Below are positions 61,596-64,000 of a stretch of 64,000 nt of DNA, in pieces. Source of the stretch: Arachis hypogaea (taxonomy: Eukaryota > Streptophyta > Magnoliopsida > Fabales > Fabaceae); contig NC_092051.1 in the NCBI RefSeq assembly GCF_003086295.3, forward strand, positions 20,703,940-20,767,939, read 5' to 3'. Under the pieces are notes generated by a model that worked only from the letters and a program-made list of their open reading frames with translations, searched no databases and had not been told where the DNA came from. Numbering within the stretch: position 1 is the first letter of the stretch; every line of letters begins with the position of its first letter. The translations under genes and the position numbers were made by a program.

Positions 61596-62331
61596 CTACA
61601 AACCACCTCTGACAGTTCCTCCACTAGCTTTGGCCACCACCAACAACGTTCAAAGACTACATGGACTCTTTGTGTCATGTCGGTTGCTCTATTGCCGCTA
61701 TTTTTGTTGCTCCCGCCACTACTGCCGTCACTACTACCACCGCTGTCGCTGCTGTTCCCTGTATCGCCGGAGTTGCCTCCTTCCTCCCTCCAGGTATGTT
61801 GTCCTCCTCCTTCTTCTTATTATTTTTTCTAATTTATTTATTAAAAAAACCTCATACAGCTCTACCGATTGACCATTGCCGCCGTGACTTCGCCGCCCAT
61901 TCTACCACCATGCCAGAAAAGTCCTCTACGTTACCATTGTCTCTAAGTAACTCACTAATTAGTTTTAGGTAGTTAAATCCTAAATCCTAATTTATCTAAT
62001 TTTAATTTGTTATGTATTATAAAATTTGCAATTAAGATGTTTGTATTAGGGATTTAACTGTTTTTTAGATTTAGTTCATGTATTAGTTTAGATTTAGGGT
62101 TTATTAATTCTGTTTTTCAGTGATACCTTTCCCATTGGGTTTGTTCTCATTAGTCCGAATTAGTTGATTCTGTTTCCTATTTCCACCTGGGGCTCTCTCT
62201 TGTTTCCTTCTAAGAGACCTTTTGACCATCATCCATGGCCCAAAGTCAAGAGGGTTCTGATTTGGTCTTTGGCTATGCTGATCTTCATCACAATTTGCTT
62301 CCTTACTTGCACCGAGAATTTTGCCTCCTTC

Positions 62332-63035
62332 CTAAACCGCTACATTTCTGTCAAAGGCATCTCTGACCATCGTCACCTGTTGTTCATGGCTACCCACTAG
62401 TCCTTCACTGCATTGATGATCCGCCTTGTGGCCATATTTTCCACACGAGAAATAGATAAAGTGCAAACCTTCATACTCCACATTGAGGGTACATCCTAGA
62501 ACCGAGATTCTGGGGACGATTTTTTTAAATAGATCAATTTCAACACATATGTGAGCAAACCTTTGCCTAGAGTAGATTGAAGTAGCTCGATCAATCTTTA
62601 ACATGGTACCAATGGTAGAGCCAATCGCCACAAAAAGTGATGATTATAGATCTCGATAGGCAGGCTAGGGATACAAATCCACACCGCAATCTTCTTCATT
62701 TGGCCTTTCGAAGAGAGAAAGAAGGGTCTCCAACGTTGGACAATAAGATAATGTCTGGTTATCATCCATGGGCCTCCCATAAAGGCGTGAGCATAGTCTT
62801 CTTCATCTGAAAAATAAACAAGAAAATAATCATGATTCATGTCAATAGCATTAATCTTACCTTTCTTAACCCAATCTCTATTAAAGCGTTGTTCCATAAA
62901 GCCGAGGTAAACTCTTTTTCCAAGCACTTTAACAATGAGAACCGTTTTCCATGGCTTATACCATTCAACAAAATCTTCCTTCAACATGGGAATCACTGGA
63001 CATAAATCAAAAGGTTTTTCTTCGATATCATTCAC
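62332..63035 (-). pseudogene. LINE ORF1-type fragment (DUF4283 and zinc knuckle)
   Basis: From 63035 the minus frame reads MNDIEEKPFDLCPVIPM, then VYLGFMEQRFNRDWVKKGKI, FLVYFSDEEDYAHAFMGGPW, MITRHYLIVQRWRPFF and VWICIPSLPIEIYN. This is the DUF4283 domain found in Gag-like proteins of plant LINEs. After a frameshift near 62610 it continues with GTMLKIDRATSIYSRQRFAH, the following segment of the same family. A CCHC-type knuckle (FSCGKYGHKADHQC) comes next, with its first Cys replaced by Tyr (one G-to-A change). It ends near 62332. No endonuclease or reverse transcriptase follows, so it is a truncated remnant. The protein would bind LINE RNA. Confidence 0.85.
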
Positions 63036-63104
63036 TTTTTAATGCATTGTTGATATGAATATAATTGTATCTAAAAGAACAATGGCGTTAAGTGTGATCT
63101 GATA

Positions 63105-63684
63105 GTAGGGGTGAACGCGGATCGAATCGGATTGGATATGGCCAAAATTTTGATTTGATCCGCACTAAAATCATCGAGTCGGATTGGATCCAATATCAGC
63201 ACCAGTTTTTTTAATGTTGGATCCTATCCGATCCGATCCACACATTTACGGGTCGGATCGGATCGAATATCGGATATATCCGCAAAACACAAAAAATATT
63301 TTTAAAAGATTATTTTTATTAAAAATATATTAATAAAATTCAATTTTTCTATTCTTTTAAATATATTTACTCTTAAAATAATATTAAACATACTTTTCTT
63401 AAATAATAAATTAAAATAATATAACATATATGATAATTATTAGTTGAAATAAAATATAAAAAGAATATTTACTTATTTATTTCTTTATTTTTGCGGATAC
63501 GCGGATATGCGGATCGGATATGTGGATACCAATACAAAATCCGCAATCCGATCCGATTAGTGTGCGGATCTGATCTGATCCGATCCGAAAACCTTGCGGA
63601 TCGGATCCATATCCGTAATTTTCTGATCGGATTCGGATAAACGTCGCAGATATGCGGATCGGATCCGATCCATGAACACCCCTA
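63105..63684. mobile_element. Inverted-repeat element with GGATCGGATC subterminal repeats
   Basis: The left end taggggtgaacgcggatcg pairs with the right end cggatccgatccatgaacacccCTA. Both ends are filled with ggatcggatc/gatccgatcc words pointing inward, and the centre (63290-63480) is AT-rich. No coding sequence. It resembles non-autonomous DNA transposons common in plants. I could not fix a TSD. Confidence 0.65.
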
Positions 63685-63931
63685 GTTATCATAGGCAGTG
63701 CTAAATAACCAACACCCTTAATCTCTTTTGCCACTACACTCCATGTTATGGTTTCTGAAAAACCACCACCTTCTCCATTTTTTTTTCTCTTTTTGGCCCT
63801 TAATCTCTTCCATTGGAGAAGCCAAAAAAAGAAGAAAATGAAGAAGGTAGTGATTTTTTAGGGACCATAACATGGAGTGTGTTGGCAAAAGAGATTAACG
63901 GCGTTGGTTATATAGCACTGCCTATGATAAC
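63685..63931. mobile_element. Foldback MITE, 247 bp
   Basis: Left arm gttatcataggcagtgct... and right arm ...agcactgcctatgataac are reverse complements with few differences over about 80 bases (a shared stretch includes accataacatggagtgt). A purine/pyrimidine-mirrored middle follows. It abuts the preceding inverted-repeat element without spacer. RNA from it would form a long hairpin. Confidence 0.8.
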
Positions 63932-64000
63932 TGTCAACTTATCAACCTATTTTCTTCAGATAATTTCCATGATGATGGTTGATCATTTGGGAAAGCTTGC

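Noticed and set aside
61507..61872. Protein starting in the (CT)n tract
   Set aside because: The first third is microsatellite translation (Leu-Ser repeats), and the rest has no family features.

Overview
This is nuclear DNA of a flowering plant. Coding genes have spliced exons, intergenic DNA is AT-rich, and most of the window is plant LTR retrotransposons, Mutator-like and PIF/Harbinger DNA transposons, MITEs and a tRNA-derived SINE. Abundant GGCGTTTAAACGCC-type palindromes in an Athila-like element, together with the general repeat spectrum, suggest a legume and most probably peanut (Arachis); that is inference from recall, not a search.

Layout. 1-5740: a decayed minus-strand Ty1-copia element whose left LTR runs off the window. 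5741-9100: AT-rich DNA with a SINE carrying a perfect 12-bp target-site duplication (TSD), a diverged tandem repeat and a small TIR element. 9100-13700: gene relics (kinesin-14 motor, At1g74360-like LRR receptor kinase, and the 3' end of a PHS1-like dual-specificity phosphatase). 13705-40467: a Mutator-like element (MULE) with long TIRs and a 9-bp TSD (ttgttagtg), sitting in a PHS1 intron. It carries two convergent genes, a plant-mobile-domain (PMD/MAIN-like) gene reading inward from the left TIR and a MURA-type transposase reading inward from the right TIR. The MULE is inflated from about 6.4 kb to 26.8 kb by a TGTAAC...GTTACA LTR sequence (16818-37128, TSD atcat) inserted in the PMD gene. 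That sequence itself received two more elements: a rearranged non-autonomous element (17197-22908, TSD aagtc) and an Athila-like element (24884-35581, TSD cccct). 40605-40759: the matching upstream PHS1 exon. 41565-46962: a young, nearly intact chromovirus (TSD aattg). 46963-51200: AT-rich DNA. 51327-53837: the only intact host gene seen, a four-exon NADPH-dependent 2-methylene-furan-3-one reductase-like (ene/quinone oxidoreductase) gene. 55932-60162: a decayed PIF/Harbinger element with both its genes, itself carrying a 9-bp-TSD MITE and a foldback element. 60163-64000: microsatellites, a LINE ORF1 fragment and two inverted-repeat elements.

How it fits together. The nested TSDs give an insertion order: PHS1 relic, then MULE, then outer LTR sequence, then the two inner elements. 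The most unusual signal is that several unrelated retroelements here carry arrays of short palindromes or hairpins. One ten-unit array (23686-24085) shows paired, compensatory base changes in its stems. Many of the lost codons are C-to-T or G-to-A changes (CAA/CAG to stop, TGG to stop, His to Tyr), as expected from long-term cytosine methylation of silenced DNA.
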